A stretch of DNA of 64,000 nucleotides. It comes from Mortierella alpina (Eukaryota; Mortierellomycota; Mortierellomycetes; Mortierellales; Mortierellaceae). The notes under the pieces are model-generated. The model did no database searches and had not been told where the DNA came from. It saw only the letters and a list, made by a program, of their open reading frames with translations. Below, piece by piece: positions 1 to 10,517 of the stretch. The stretch lies in contig JANATF010000009.1 in NCBI GenBank assembly GCA_029449245.1, positions 1,550,001 through 1,614,000 of the forward strand, given 5' to 3'. Made by a program: the position numbers and the translations under genes. Position 1 is the stretch's first letter. Each line of letters starts with the position of its first letter.

Positions 1-90
1 TCATCTTCTGAAATCTGGTCGTCGGAGTAGGAGCAGGACAAAGTGCTCCAACATGTGCGTATCCAGTGAATGCAGGGGGCTGTTTGGTCA

Positions 91-1886
91 CTATTCTCGG
101 GTCCACGAAGAGATGCAAAAGGTAAGAAGGGTGTCAGTATGCATGCACATTGTTTGATTTTTCAAAAGAAAAAGCAAAGGTCCGTTATGGCAACAGTTCT
201 GCCTTTTGAAGCCGTAGCCTTTACCAAGATCGCCGTCTACTGCAACACGCCAGCATTGCGACTCGACCGGCTTGATTGCCTTGTTCGGGGATGATCTTGC
301 CCACCCTATCCTGTTTCTCTCAAACCTTTGGGCGAACCTCTTATTCCCCACTTTGGGGCTTGCAAACGTATAACAATCGCGCAACACTACTATCCTCTTG
401 GTCTCGACACCCCTGTTCAAGTAGCGTCCACGATTTTCCTTCTTGCAGGGTTCACACTTGCCACACTGTCTGCAGCTGGTGAAGCAGTTTTCACATGGAC
501 TGTCGGGCAAAGGTGTGCCCTTCTTCGCACGGCATTTTTTACAGCCCGAGAGGACCTGGATAATCTCTCGGTCGTCCTCAGATTGCGCCTTCTGCCAACC
601 TTCCAAGCAGCAGTTAGGTATACCGCGTGCTTCTCTCATCCTTAGTATCTTGCAACGGCGGCAAGATAAAAGGCAGCCTGTTTGAAGTTCGGCGTCGCCA
701 TCGGCACGGGCACAGTGACGACACTGACGACAGTAGCGAATTTCGAATTCATCGTTGTAGACAGTGTTGAGAAGCTGACTGGTCATCACATCTAGCACGG
801 TGTGGCCTACAAAGAGCTCCTTTTCGTCGTCTGACAAGCCGCGCACGATGGGGTCCTCCTTCTCCACAATGGTCTGGAGACGAGCCATGCAAAGGGTGGC
901 GAGGGCGCCACCAAGAGAGTGTCCTGTAATCCATAGGTTCATGGACTCTGACCCTCCGAACTGACAAACGAAGTCGGCCACGGCCAGAACAGTTTCCATG
1001 ATAGACTTGAATGCACAGGCTGGCCCCTCTGTATAATGGCTCCGATTCTTGCACCCTTCTCGCTTGTGAGGGTGATTGGTGGTCTTGAAGAGCAGGTTGT
1101 AGAAACCCATGTGGGTATTCCCACGAAGGTATTCGGCATGTTGATCACACCCTTTGACGCAATGGTCTCCGCATCCAAAAGCCTTTCTGTCAGTATGACG
1201 GTAGCAGGTTTGTTTGCATTTGCCAGCTTTGCATGGGTCGCCGTCTTTGTGATAAAGGAGCTTGAGATCGTCAATGACCTCCTCTGGGAAGTTTTCAGAA
1301 AGATAATGAACATCAGTTGGGAAATCTATTGGGGGCACCTTTAACACAAGGGGGATATCAACTCACGTTTGTTGTCTGTGCCCTTGAAGACTAGTATGAT
1401 ACCATTTTGGACTACATAATAGTCGGCGTATGGACCAGCATACTTCTTGGCGTCTGCTACGGCATCCGCGGTTTCGACACCTCTCGTGAACCAACGGCGA
1501 TAATCATTTGACAACTGACCTTTCAGGTACGATGCGCTAGACAGACACAGCAGCAGAGAAGCAACATTGACGTCGAATTTCGCCACATGGCCATCGTCCA
1601 CTTTAGCACAGACTTTGTTCCATCCATCCCCTAGGTCTTTCTCTCTTGGACCTATTGTACAGGCAGTAAACCCCATCAGAAAACACCCTTTGCATTTTTT
1701 CTTGACTTTTTTCTCTTACTAAAAGCGTAGTTCAAACTTCTTCTCCCTTCCTTCTTTACCGCGGAAAGCTTTATGCAACCACGTCCGCTTGGTTGCCACT
1801 GGGTGGTCAACATGCCTGCGACCATCTTTCCAAGCCGGTTCAGCTTCAGGTGCTGCACTTGGTGGTGCGCTGTCGATGTCCTCCAT
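91..1886 (-). CDS. Class 3 lipase with cysteine-rich inserts (duplicate 1)
   Basis: Predicted triacylglycerol lipase/esterase of the alpha/beta-hydrolase fold. Exons (minus): 1886-1760, 1651-1367, 1283-91; introns of 108 and 83 bp, all junctions in frame, about 534 aa. Seen: an oxyanion-type VFKGTD, the nucleophile elbow GHSLGG (Ser about residue 258) and YTFASPKVGN, as in the lipase_3 family; a later VDGDLG could give the acidic residue. Unusual are two cysteine-rich inserts, one before the elbow and a larger one after it with many CxxC pairs. The ATG at 1886 is chosen because a TATA-like box lies just upstream (about 2017-2024) and the exon is conserved in duplicate 2. No clear signal peptide. 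Paired with the M28 peptidase relic downstream; the same pair recurs 5.3 kb to the right. The catalytic His is uncertain. Confidence 0.8.
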
Positions 1887-2737
1887 GAGAGAAGTTTTTG
1901 ACTGGAGTGCCGGTGAAAGACTCTTACGTGTTAATGTAAAGGGGAGTAGCCAAAGCTGAATGGAAAGACAAGTAGTTTGAAGGTATAATATATTTGAAGC
2001 ATGGAAGAAGGTCTGCATTTATAGGCAGAGTTACTCTTGTTTGCTTTCTTTTGTCAGTCAAAAAAAACTCTTCGCACCCCTAAGCAGTAGCATGACTCTT
2101 ACGCCTTGCTATACATACGTCCCACTATTCATCATGCATGCTCTTTGCCACAGAGAAAATAATGCGCATAAGTTAGGCATTGCATAGTTGAGTTATAGAA
2201 AAGTTGCTCTTGGAGACAAAAGATATTTCACTGGTAAAATACAAACATGTGACAAGGTTATCTTTTGTATCAAAGATTGCTCCTGCACCAGTTGTGTATC
2301 CCAAGGTCTAAAGGTCTGGTAAGAGACAAGGGGGTATGGACAGAATCCACAAAGGAGATAGGGGCGAGAAAAGAGGGATAAGAGGTTCATCGAATCCAAT
2401 GTTAGATGGGGTGTCTGGAGAATGCAGATTCATGACCACGGCTGCCCGTGAATAGATCACATTCAGCACGTGAACGGCCCGTGCGTTGATCATCGTCCAC
2501 TTGTTGTGCCTGAAATTCAGGACAGTCCCGCGCCTCTCCCCCTGCTCCTGTCATCTTACGCTTGTTTGCATATCATTGGGAGGAGTGCGCCATGACCAGG
2601 AAGAATGAAAGTAAGGAACTGGTGTTGGGTGTCAAGTCTGAGAAAAGGAAGTTTAGTGCAGCAGTTCGACGTAAAAATACTTATTTTGAGTAGCGCCGCG
2701 GGCAGAGGATGGGAAGTGAAGACTTCATACCCTCACT
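1887..2737. other. Lipase promoter and peptidase 5' spacer
   Basis: No convincing gene. A TATA-like box on the minus strand (about 2017-2024) serves the lipase. The rest matches 7202-8320 of the second unit except near 2500-2700, where the promoter and start of the peptidase have diverged. Confidence 0.5.
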
Positions 2738-3409
2738 ATGCTACCTCTCGCTTCAGCAGCCCTTGCTGCCCCTTCCTGGTGGGACTAATGAACCCTGACA
2801 AACAACAAGTTGATAATACCGACAGATTCAATGCTCCAACAACGGCAAATATGCGCCTTGTGCTGACCGCTATTGACAAGGCGCCCTTCTGCACTGAAGA
2901 GCAGAGAATGCAAATGCTCAGGGTCAAGGTCGGATACATGGATATCACTGATCACCAAGGGTTCCATCATCGTCTCCACACCCAGGTCAAGAAAGGTACT
3001 GTACCCGTCCAAAAAAGTCACATTGCACACACCCTGAGATGCTTGGCGTGATAGCATGGCTCTGAATAATAGCGCATTTTTCTTTTTGTTTTTTTGGGAT
3101 TTGTTGATGTTTGTCGTCCTGCCGTGTGCAGCTCTCCCTATGGCGGCGGTCCATCAGGACAAGTTTGACCGCTACTGTCCACGAGCTGTCGACAGCCAAT
3201 ATGAAGGTAGCCCTGAAAATGTTCACGTCCTTCAAGACCCGCTACTACAAGAGTGAGCATGGGGTCGCCTCTACTAAGTGGCTCCATAAGCAGATCAGCG
3301 ATCTGATCGAGAGCTCGAATGGCGACTCGGATATCAGCCTCCGCACATTCAAGCACGAGAACTGGGACCAGTTCTCCATCATCGGTACAGTAAAACACTT
3401 TTGCTTTCC

Positions 3410-3474
<65 letters not shown>

Positions 3475-4199
3475 TCTCCTTCGATCTCATTCCCTTTCAT
3501 GCAAGCCGAAATGCTGACGTGTCCCACCATTTAAAAAAATACCGTATGGTGAATTTCTAGCCCGCTTTGAGGGCAGGGATGATACTTTGGCCAATGCGCC
3601 TGTGATTGTCGGAGCCCATCAGGACTCGATCAACGCCTGGTTCCCTTCCTTGGCTCGCTCGCCTGGTGCAGACGACGATGGCTCAGGCACGGTTACGATC
3701 TTGGAGGTGTTTCGTGCTCTCATCAACGTAGGCTTTCGCCCTCTCCGCCCTGTGGGGTTTCATTGGTACTCTGCAGAGGAGGCGGGTCTCTTGGGATCCC
3801 AGGACATTGCTGAGGACTACGACCAGAAGGGAGTTGAAGTTCTTGCCATGTTCCAGGTAAGGCTGCCATCCTGGCATATTGAGAGGTGAAAAAATGGGCT
3901 TTTTGACAGTGTACAGAGTGCTCATTGGCTCTTCTTCTCTATCTCCCGGTTAGAACGACATGACGGGCTACGTTGGCACCCGGTTCTCTGAAAACTTTGG
4001 CGTCGTGACCGACCATGTTGATAAGGAGCTCACTGAGCTGGTCAAGGTATGTGTCCTATTGAAAAGAGTCGGGCAGCGAGTGAAAGATCTCGTCTGAATA
4101 ACACTGCGACACAATTGTTTGTTTGTTGTTGTATTGTTGCGCTGTAGATTTATGCCAAGGAGTACGGCAACAATTCTGTCTGCGAGATCCAGTGCGGCT
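2738..4199 (+). pseudogene. Decayed M28 aminopeptidase (duplicate 1)
   Basis: Homologous throughout to the intact gene at 8322-10169, with the same exon and intron positions. It is broken in several ways: the start codon is lost, two adjacent stops (TAA TGA) follow the signal-peptide remnant near 2792, a tandem TGA TAG sits near 3050, one extra T near 3177 shifts the frame, and the last exon is missing because the sequence switches to another gene at about 4200. Metal-site segments ([22 protein letters not shown]) are still readable, which implies recent decay. Confidence 0.85.
3411..3470. repeat. (CT)n microsatellite in peptidase relic intron
   Basis: A nearly pure CT run of about 60 bp within the intron equivalent to 8994-9184 of the intact copy, where the tract is interrupted by G and CCC. 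The purer tract lies in the dead gene. Confidence 0.9.
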
Positions 4200-5042
4200 A
4201 TGCTCGTCTTTGACGTGGACGAGACCGTTCAGCACGAGTTATGGCTGATCCGTGTGCCCGAGGGCATTTCCAACGAGGACCTCGTCTCCATGTCCATCAC
4301 CCTTCCCCCTACAACCACATCATCCAAGGAATCACACGAGTCCGTCACCTTGGGCACACTCAAAAAGAAGGAGACCTCCTCCAGCACCAACACCTCTAGC
4401 ACCACCAAATACCAGCTCCGCACTGTACCCACCGATTCTGGATTTGCAGGAGGGACGCATGCACTCCAAGCCCTCGTCCCCGACTGATTCAAGGGTGGTC
4501 GCTTAGTCCAGGCTCCCCTGGGTATTCGTCACCGTCTCGCCTTGGTCGCACAGCCAACGATCCCCTCTGGAGAGCCTTTGGCAGATGAGATCTTTTCCGA
4601 CCTCATCCCTAAGAGAGAACAGCCCAAGGGACTGAAGATGAGCTTCAAATGTTCAGGAATGGAAACTCAGGTTCCTGGCACAAAATTGTCGGGTTCAGGA
4701 AAGAAGTTTGCAGAGCAGTGGGCCAAGACTCTGGAAAAGCGACAGCGGGAACAGGAGGAGGACTTGCTCAGAGCACAACAGGCAGAGGCTGAAGCAGAGG
4801 CAGAGGCGGAGGCAGAGGCAGAGGAAGCTATGGAGGATGAAGATCAGGTAGAGGCAGTGGCCGAGGAGGATGTTGTTGCTACAGAGGAGGCACAGGAGGC
4901 ATCAGCTAAGAAGCGTAAGAGCGAGCTGGCTGATGTCGATGGCGAGGATGAAAAGAAGGCAAAGAAGGGAAAGAAAAGCAAGAAGGAAAAAAAAGGACAA
5001 GGAGAAGAAAGACAAGCACTAGACATATACATCATTCAGTAA
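4200..5042 (+). pseudogene. 5'-truncated RPA34.5-like fragment
   Basis: One frame runs from ATG 4200 (MLVFDVDET, then HELWLIRVPEGIS) to a TGA at 4485-4487 and continues in the same frame through FKGGRLVQAP, LGIRHRLAL and a Glu/Ala-rich stretch into a Lys-rich tail. The hydrophobic LWLIRVP start, the central GIRHRLAL segment and the KKxKK tail resemble RNA polymerase I subunit RPA34.5 (human PAF49/CAST). A run of eight A near 4985 shifts the tail out of the expected KEKKDK frame, so the present end at 5042 is probably not the ancestral one. Premature stop, frameshift and missing N-terminus indicate a relic joined to the peptidase pseudogene. Family assignment is by eye. Confidence 0.5.
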
Positions 5043-5441
5043 ATACACATCAATCACACCCCTGGTGAGAATATGTATTCGAGATCATGGATAGAGACAA
5101 CACTACGTGGTATGTCGCAGGAATATTTAGACCTGCGGCGTCCGAGCTTAGGCTTTCTTGACCTCTCGTGCACGGAGCAAGGAGAGGCTGTCATAGTAGG
5201 TAGCAGCAAAATGCGCACCACCCAACCATTCCAATGGCCTTCTCATTATGGCGAAGGCTTTCTGCCACAACCACCTCATCTTCTGGAATCTGGTCGTCGG
5301 AGTAGGAGCAGGACAAAGTTCTCCAACATGTGCGTATCCTGTAATATCAGGAAGCAGTTTAGGCACTATTCTCGGGTTCACCAAAAGATGCAATTATGAG
5401 AAGGGTATTGGTGTCAGTATGCATGCACAATGGTTGATTTT

Positions 5442-7201
5442 TCAACACGCAAAAAAAAAAAGCCCGTTAGGGCGACGGTTCTGCTTTTTGAACCAGTAGC
5501 CTTTACCAAGATCGCCGTCTACCGCAACACGCCAGCATTGCAACTCGACCGACTTGATTGCCTTGTTCGGGGATGATCTTGCCCACTCTATCCTGTTTTT
5601 CTCAAACTGTTGGGCGAATTCCTTATTCCCCACTTTGGGGCTTGCAAACGTATAACAATCGCGCAACACTAGCTTCCGCTTGGCCTCGACACCCCTGTTC
5701 AAGTAGCATGCACACTTTTCCTTCTTGCAGGGTTCACACTGGCCACACTGTCTGCAGCTGGTGAGGCAGTTTTCACATGGACTGTCGGGCAAAGGTGTGC
5801 CTTTCTTCGCACGGCATTTTGTACAGCCCGAAAGGACCTGGATGATTTCTCGTTCGTCCTCTGATAGCATTTCCTTCTGCCAGCCTTCCAGGCAGCAGTG
5901 AGAAGTACCTCGTGCTTCTCTCATCCTCAGTATCTTGCAACGGCGGCAAGTAAGATTGCAGTCTGTTTGAGGCTGGCCGTCGCCGTCGTCACTAGCACGG
6001 GCACCACAGTGACGACACTGACGACAGTGGTGAATGTTGAGTTCATCGTTGAAGGCAGTCTTGAGAAACTGACTGGTCATCACATCCAGAACGGTGTGGC
6101 CTACAAAGAGCTCCTTTTCGTCGTCTGACAAGCCGCGCACGATGGGGTCCTTCTGTTCTACAATGGTCTGGAGACGAGCCATGCAAAGGGAGGCCAGGGC
6201 GCCGCCAAGAGAGTGTCCTGTAATCCATAGGTTCATGGACTCTGACCCTTCAAACTGACAAATCAAGTCGGCCACACCCAGAACACCTTCCATGATAGAC
6301 TTGAATGCACAGGCTGGCCCCTCTGTATAATGGCTCCGATTCTTGCATCCTCCTCGCTTGTGAGGGTGATTGGTGGTCTTGAAGAGCAGGTTGTAGAAAC
6401 CCTTGTGAGTATTCCCACGAAGGTATTCAGCATGTTGATCACACCCTTTGACGCAATGGTCCCCGCATCCTAAAGCCTTGCTGTCAGTATGACGGTAGCA
6501 GGTTTGTTTGCATTTGCCGCCTTTGCATGGGTCGCCGTCTTTGTGATAAAGGACCTTGAGATCATCAATGAGTTCCTCTAGGAAAATTTCAGAAAGATAA
6601 AACTTCAGTCGGGAAATATATTGAAGGTTGTGTCACTTGTGCCGCTGAAGAAAGGGTAATTAAAAAGAGAGGGGAGGACTTCAACTCACGTATGAGGTCT
6701 GTACCCTTGAAGACCAGTATGATACCATTTTGGACGACATGACAGTCGGCGTATGGACCATCATACCTGCTGGTGTCTACATCGACTTTCGCGTTTTCGA
6801 CACCTCTCGCGAACCATTGGCGATAACCTTTTGACAACTGGCCCTTCAGATACGATGTACTAGACAGACACAGCAGCAGAGAAGCAACATTGACGTCGAA
6901 TTTCGCCACATGGCCATCGTCCACTTTAGCACAGACTTTGTTCCATCCATCCCCTAGGTCCTTCTCTCTTAAACCTATTATTGTACAGGCAGTAAACCCC
7001 ATTAGATTTTTTCTTAACTTTTTTGTCTTACTAAAAGCGTAGTTCGAGCTTCTTCACCTCCCTTTCTTCCTTACCGCGGAAAGCCTTATGCAACCACGTC
7101 CGTTTGTTTGCCACTGGGGGATCAACATGCCTGCGACCATCTTTCCAAGCCGGTTCAGATTCAGGCGCTGCACTTGGTGGTGCACTGTCGATGTCCTCCA
7201 T
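5442..7201 (-). CDS. Class 3 lipase with cysteine-rich inserts (duplicate 2)
   Basis: Paralogue of the lipase at 91-1886. Exons (minus): 7201-7075, 6974-6690, 6577-5442; introns of 100 and 112 bp; about 515 aa. The second acceptor (TTTTCCTAG) is the one homologous to the other copy and restores the frame across an intronic 2-bp difference that would otherwise look like a frameshift. GHSLGG, YTFASPKVGN and both cysteine-rich inserts are kept. The C-terminus differs: this copy stops soon after the VDGDLG segment, and the His present there in copy 1 (NCCHNG) is replaced (NRRPNG). If that His is catalytic this copy could be impaired; a role for it is only a guess. A TATA-like box lies near 7332. 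Confidence 0.8.
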
Positions 7202-8321
7202 GAGAGAAGTTTTTGACTGGAGTGCCGGTGAAAGACTCTTACGTGGTAAAGTAAAGGAGAGTAGCCAAAGTGAGTGGAAAGACAAGTAGTTTGAAGGTAT
7301 AATATATTTGAAGCATGGAAGAAGGTCTGCATTTATAGGCAGAGTTACTCTTGTTTGCTTTCTTTTGTCAGTCGAAAAAAACTCTTCGCACTCCTAAGCA
7401 GTAGCATGACTCTTACGCCTTGCTATAGATACGTCCCACTATTCATCATGCATGCTCTTTGCCAGAGAGAAAATGATGCGCATAAGTTAGGCATTGCATA
7501 GTTGAGTTATAGAAAAGTTGCTCTTGGAGACAAATGATATTTCACTGGTAAAATACACACATGTGACAAGGTTATCTTTTTTATCAGAGAATGCTCCTGC
7601 ACCAGTTGTGTATCCCAAGGTCTAAAGGTCTGGTAAGAGACAAGGGGTTAAGGACAGAACCCAAAAAGGAGAGAGTGGCGAGGAAAGAGTGATACAAGGC
7701 CCATCGAAACCGATGTTCGATGAGGTGTCCATAGGATCTTTGCCTGTATGCAGATTCATGACCATGTCAATGATTGGTTGTCCTGTGAATAGACCACTCT
7801 CAGCGCTTGAATGGCTCGTGCTGTTTTTTTCCCATCAAGAATGTTGATTGTGACGTATTAAAGAGTTGGGTACGGCGAGCGTTCTGCATCGTCAAGGTCT
7901 CTAGAACGCGTTGCGGTATAGCTCGTTGCTCAGTGCAGTACGTGACATTGAAAGACCAGACTGCCGGCTGCGACGAGTTGGAAAGATGAAAATCCCGGCG
8001 ACCGGGGGCTCGTGCATCGATCATCGTGCACTTGTTGTACCTGAAATTCAGGACAGTCCCACGCCCCCCCCCCCCCCCGCTTTTGCATGTTTGCGTCTCA
8101 TTGGGTAACGTTGAGCGTTGACCCCCCATTCTCCCTTCCCTCCCGTCAGAGTAGCCTCTGCCCGCCACGGGGCGCTATGCAAAAGAGGTATGCTTACGTC
8201 GTGCTGTTGTCTGCACTAAACTTCTTTTTCTCACACCTTGACACGCAACACCCGTTCCCCACTTTCATTTACTCATACTCCTCTCCTCCCCTCCCCTTTG
8301 TACTGGAACAAAAAACAAACC
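7202..8321. other. Spacer between divergent lipase and peptidase
   Basis: No gene seen. It holds the lipase promoter (TATA-like near 7332), a C11 run near 8066 and a CT-rich leader just before the peptidase start. Confidence 0.5.
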
Positions 8322-10169
8322 ATGGTCAAACTTCAAACCCTCGCTGTGCTATCTCTTGCTTCAGTAGCCCTTGCTGCCCCTTCCTGGTGGGACCAATGGA
8401 CTCTGACCAACAACAGAGTTGATAGCACCGACAGGTTCAACGCTCCAACAACGGAAGAGAAGCGCCTTGTGCAGACCGCCGATGACAAGGCGCCCTTCTG
8501 GGCCACTGAAGAGCAGAGAATGCAAATGCTCAGGGACAAGGTCGGATATATGGATATCACTGATCACCAAGGGTTCCATCATCGTCTCCACACCCAGGTC
8601 ATGAACGGTACTGTACCCGTCCAAAAAAGTCACATTGCACACACCCTGAGATGCTTGGCGGACAGAATGGCTCTGAATAATAGCGCATTTCTCTTTTTGT
8701 TTTTTGGGATTTGTTGATGTTTATCGTCCTGTCGTGTACAGCTCTCCCTATGGCGGCGGTCCATCAGGACAAGTTTGACCGCTACGTCCACGAGCTGTCG
8801 ACAGCCAATATGAAGGTAGCCCTGAAAAAGTTCACGTCCTTCAAGACTCGTTACTACAAGAGTGAGCATGGGGTCGCCTCTGCAAAGTGGCTCCATAAGC
8901 AGATCAGTGACCTGATCGAGAACTCGAATGGCGACTCGGATATCAGCCTCCGCAAATTCAAGCACGAGAACTGGGACCAGTTCTCCATCATTGGTACAGT
9001 AAAACACTTTTGCTTTCCTTTCTCTCTTTCTCTCTCGCTCTCTCTCTCTCTCTCCCTCCCTCTCTCGCCCCCTCTCTCTCTCTCTCTCGCTCTCGTTTCT
9101 CCTTCGATCTCATTCCCTTTCATGGAAGCCGAAATGCTGACGTGTCCCGCTTTTTTAAAAAAATATCGGATGGTGATTTCCTAGCCCGCTTCGAGGGCAG
9201 GGATGATTCTTTGGCCAATGCGCCTGTGATTGTCGGAGCCCATCAGGACTCTATCAACGCCTGGTTCCCTTCCTTGGCTCGCTCGCCTGGTGCCGACGAC
9301 GATGGCTCAGGCACGGTTACGATCTTGGAGGTGTTTCGTGCTCTCATCAACGTAGGCTTTCGCCCTCTCCGCCCTGTGGAGTTTCATTGGTACTCTGCAG
9401 AGGAGGCGGGTCTCTTGGGATCCCAGGACATTGCTGAGGACTACGACCAGAAGGGCGTTGAAGTTCTTGCCATGTTCCAGGTAAGGCTGCCATCCTGACA
9501 TGTTGAGAGGTGAAAAAAATGGGCTTTTTGACAGTGTACAGAGTGCTCATAGGCTCTTCTTCTCTATCTCCCGGTTAGAACGACATGACGGGCTACGTTG
9601 GCACCCGGTTCGCTGAAAACTTTGGCGTCGTGACCGATCATGTTGATAAGGAGCTCACTGAGCTGGTCAAGGTATGTGTCCTATTGAAAAGAGTCGGGCA
9701 GCGAGCGAAAGATCTCGTCTGAATAACACTGCGACACAATTGTTTGTTGTTGTATTGTTGCGCTGTAGATTTATGCCAAGGAGTACGGCGACATTACTGT
9801 CCGCGAGACCCAGTGCGGTTATGCCTGTAAGTAGACCCGATCTGAATGTCCTCTGAATCCTAAAGGTGTACCTAGACGCTGACTCACCCCTTCTTATTGT
9901 GGTTTAACAAATCAATGTTTGCGTTGGGCATGCCAGGCTCTGACCATGCCTCGTGGACAAAGTACGGTTACCGCTCTGCCTTTGCAATCGAGGGCGATTT
10001 CTCGGACATCAGCCCGTACATCCACGGCGAGGATGACACTGTGGACCACATCAGCTTTGACCACATGAAGCAGTTTGCCAAGCTGAGTCTCGGCTTTGCG
10101 ATTGAGCTGGGCAACCACGGGCGCCACAGCGAGGCCGTGGTGGAGGGGTACGAACCCTGTCTGATGTAG
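8322..10169 (+). CDS. Secreted M28 leucine aminopeptidase
   Basis: Zinc aminopeptidase of the M28 (Aeromonas/fungal Lap) type, expected to release N-terminal residues outside the cell. Exons: 8322-8607, 8742-8993, 9185-9480, 9579-9671, 9769-9826, 9937-10169; 405 aa, all phases consistent. It begins with a typical signal peptide ([20 protein letters not shown]), then a propeptide-like region and the catalytic domain. Di-zinc site segments are all visible: GAHQDS (His), PGADDDGSG (Asp), [10 protein letters not shown] (catalytic and binding Glu), NDMTGYV (Asp) and CGYACSDHASW (His), the last created by splicing exon 5 to exon 6. The first donor, GTACTG, is the least certain junction. AATAAA lies near 10184. 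Its duplicate at 2738-4199 is dead. Confidence 0.9.
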
Positions 10170-10274
10170 CGGTGGTGTTTTCGAAAATAAAAACCCCGTC
10201 AGAACAAATCATCGCAAAAAAAAACGAAAAAAAGGGTCCGACAGACAAATGCGAGGTGCGTGTGCTGGTAGATA

Positions 10275-10298
10275 CAGTCGACTCTCTATAAAGGAAAC
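10275..10298 (+). repeat. Left terminal inverted repeat
   Basis: Begins CAGTCGACTC and ends AAGGAAAC; preceded by TA at 10273-10274. Pairs with 15051-15074. Confidence 0.85.
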
Positions 10299-10517
10299 GC
10301 ATAAAGTTAGAGGCTAAGGGATGTCTCAGACATATCAAACACATAGCGACACTTACCTTCTAATCTGCTTTTCAAAAGTAGACGAAGGAGGACCGTCTGC
10401 ATCCACAAGGCAAAGTGTCAGAACCATGGTGTGTCAGTCGACCTTTGAGCAAGCAAAGCATGCGAGTTCAATGTCACTTACAAATTTGTCATGAGCTTTC
10501 TAGCCCAATAAACTTTT
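10299..10517 (-). other. Candidate omega-RNA region, 3' of Fanzor gene
   Basis: About 220 bp between the Fanzor stop and the left terminal repeat with no reading frame. In TnpB/Fanzor systems the guide RNA is usually transcribed from the 3' end of the nuclease gene to the element end, so this is where one would be expected, reading minus strand. No structure was computed; this is placement by analogy only. Confidence 0.3.

Larger units (their letters stand above)
1..4199. repeat. Tandem segmental duplication, unit 1 (left part outside window)
   Basis: Positions 1-4199 align with 5278-9826. Both contain, in order, a minus-strand lipase, a spacer and a plus-strand M28 peptidase, with many identical intron and spacer stretches. 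The offset grows from 5277 to about 5625 bp through indels. The match stops at the peptidase sequence GGCTATGC (about 4193-4200), where unit 1 switches to unrelated RPA34.5-like sequence. Confidence 0.85.
5278..9826. repeat. Tandem segmental duplication, unit 2
   Basis: Second copy of the lipase plus M28 peptidase block. The junction is marked by the recurrence at 5278 of the sequence that opens the window (TCATCTTCTG then GGTCGTCGGAG). Both genes here are intact. Confidence 0.85.

Noticed and set aside
1341-1366. 28-bp intron in lipase 1 (GTGAGT ... TTAAAG)
   Set aside because: Too short and leads to a frame with an early stop; the acceptor at 1284, homologous to the second copy, keeps the frame.
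3138-3530. Open frame with Arg-Glu repeats on the minus strand
   Set aside because: It is a translation of the CT microsatellite in the intron of the peptidase relic; the same artefact occurs at 8854-9123.
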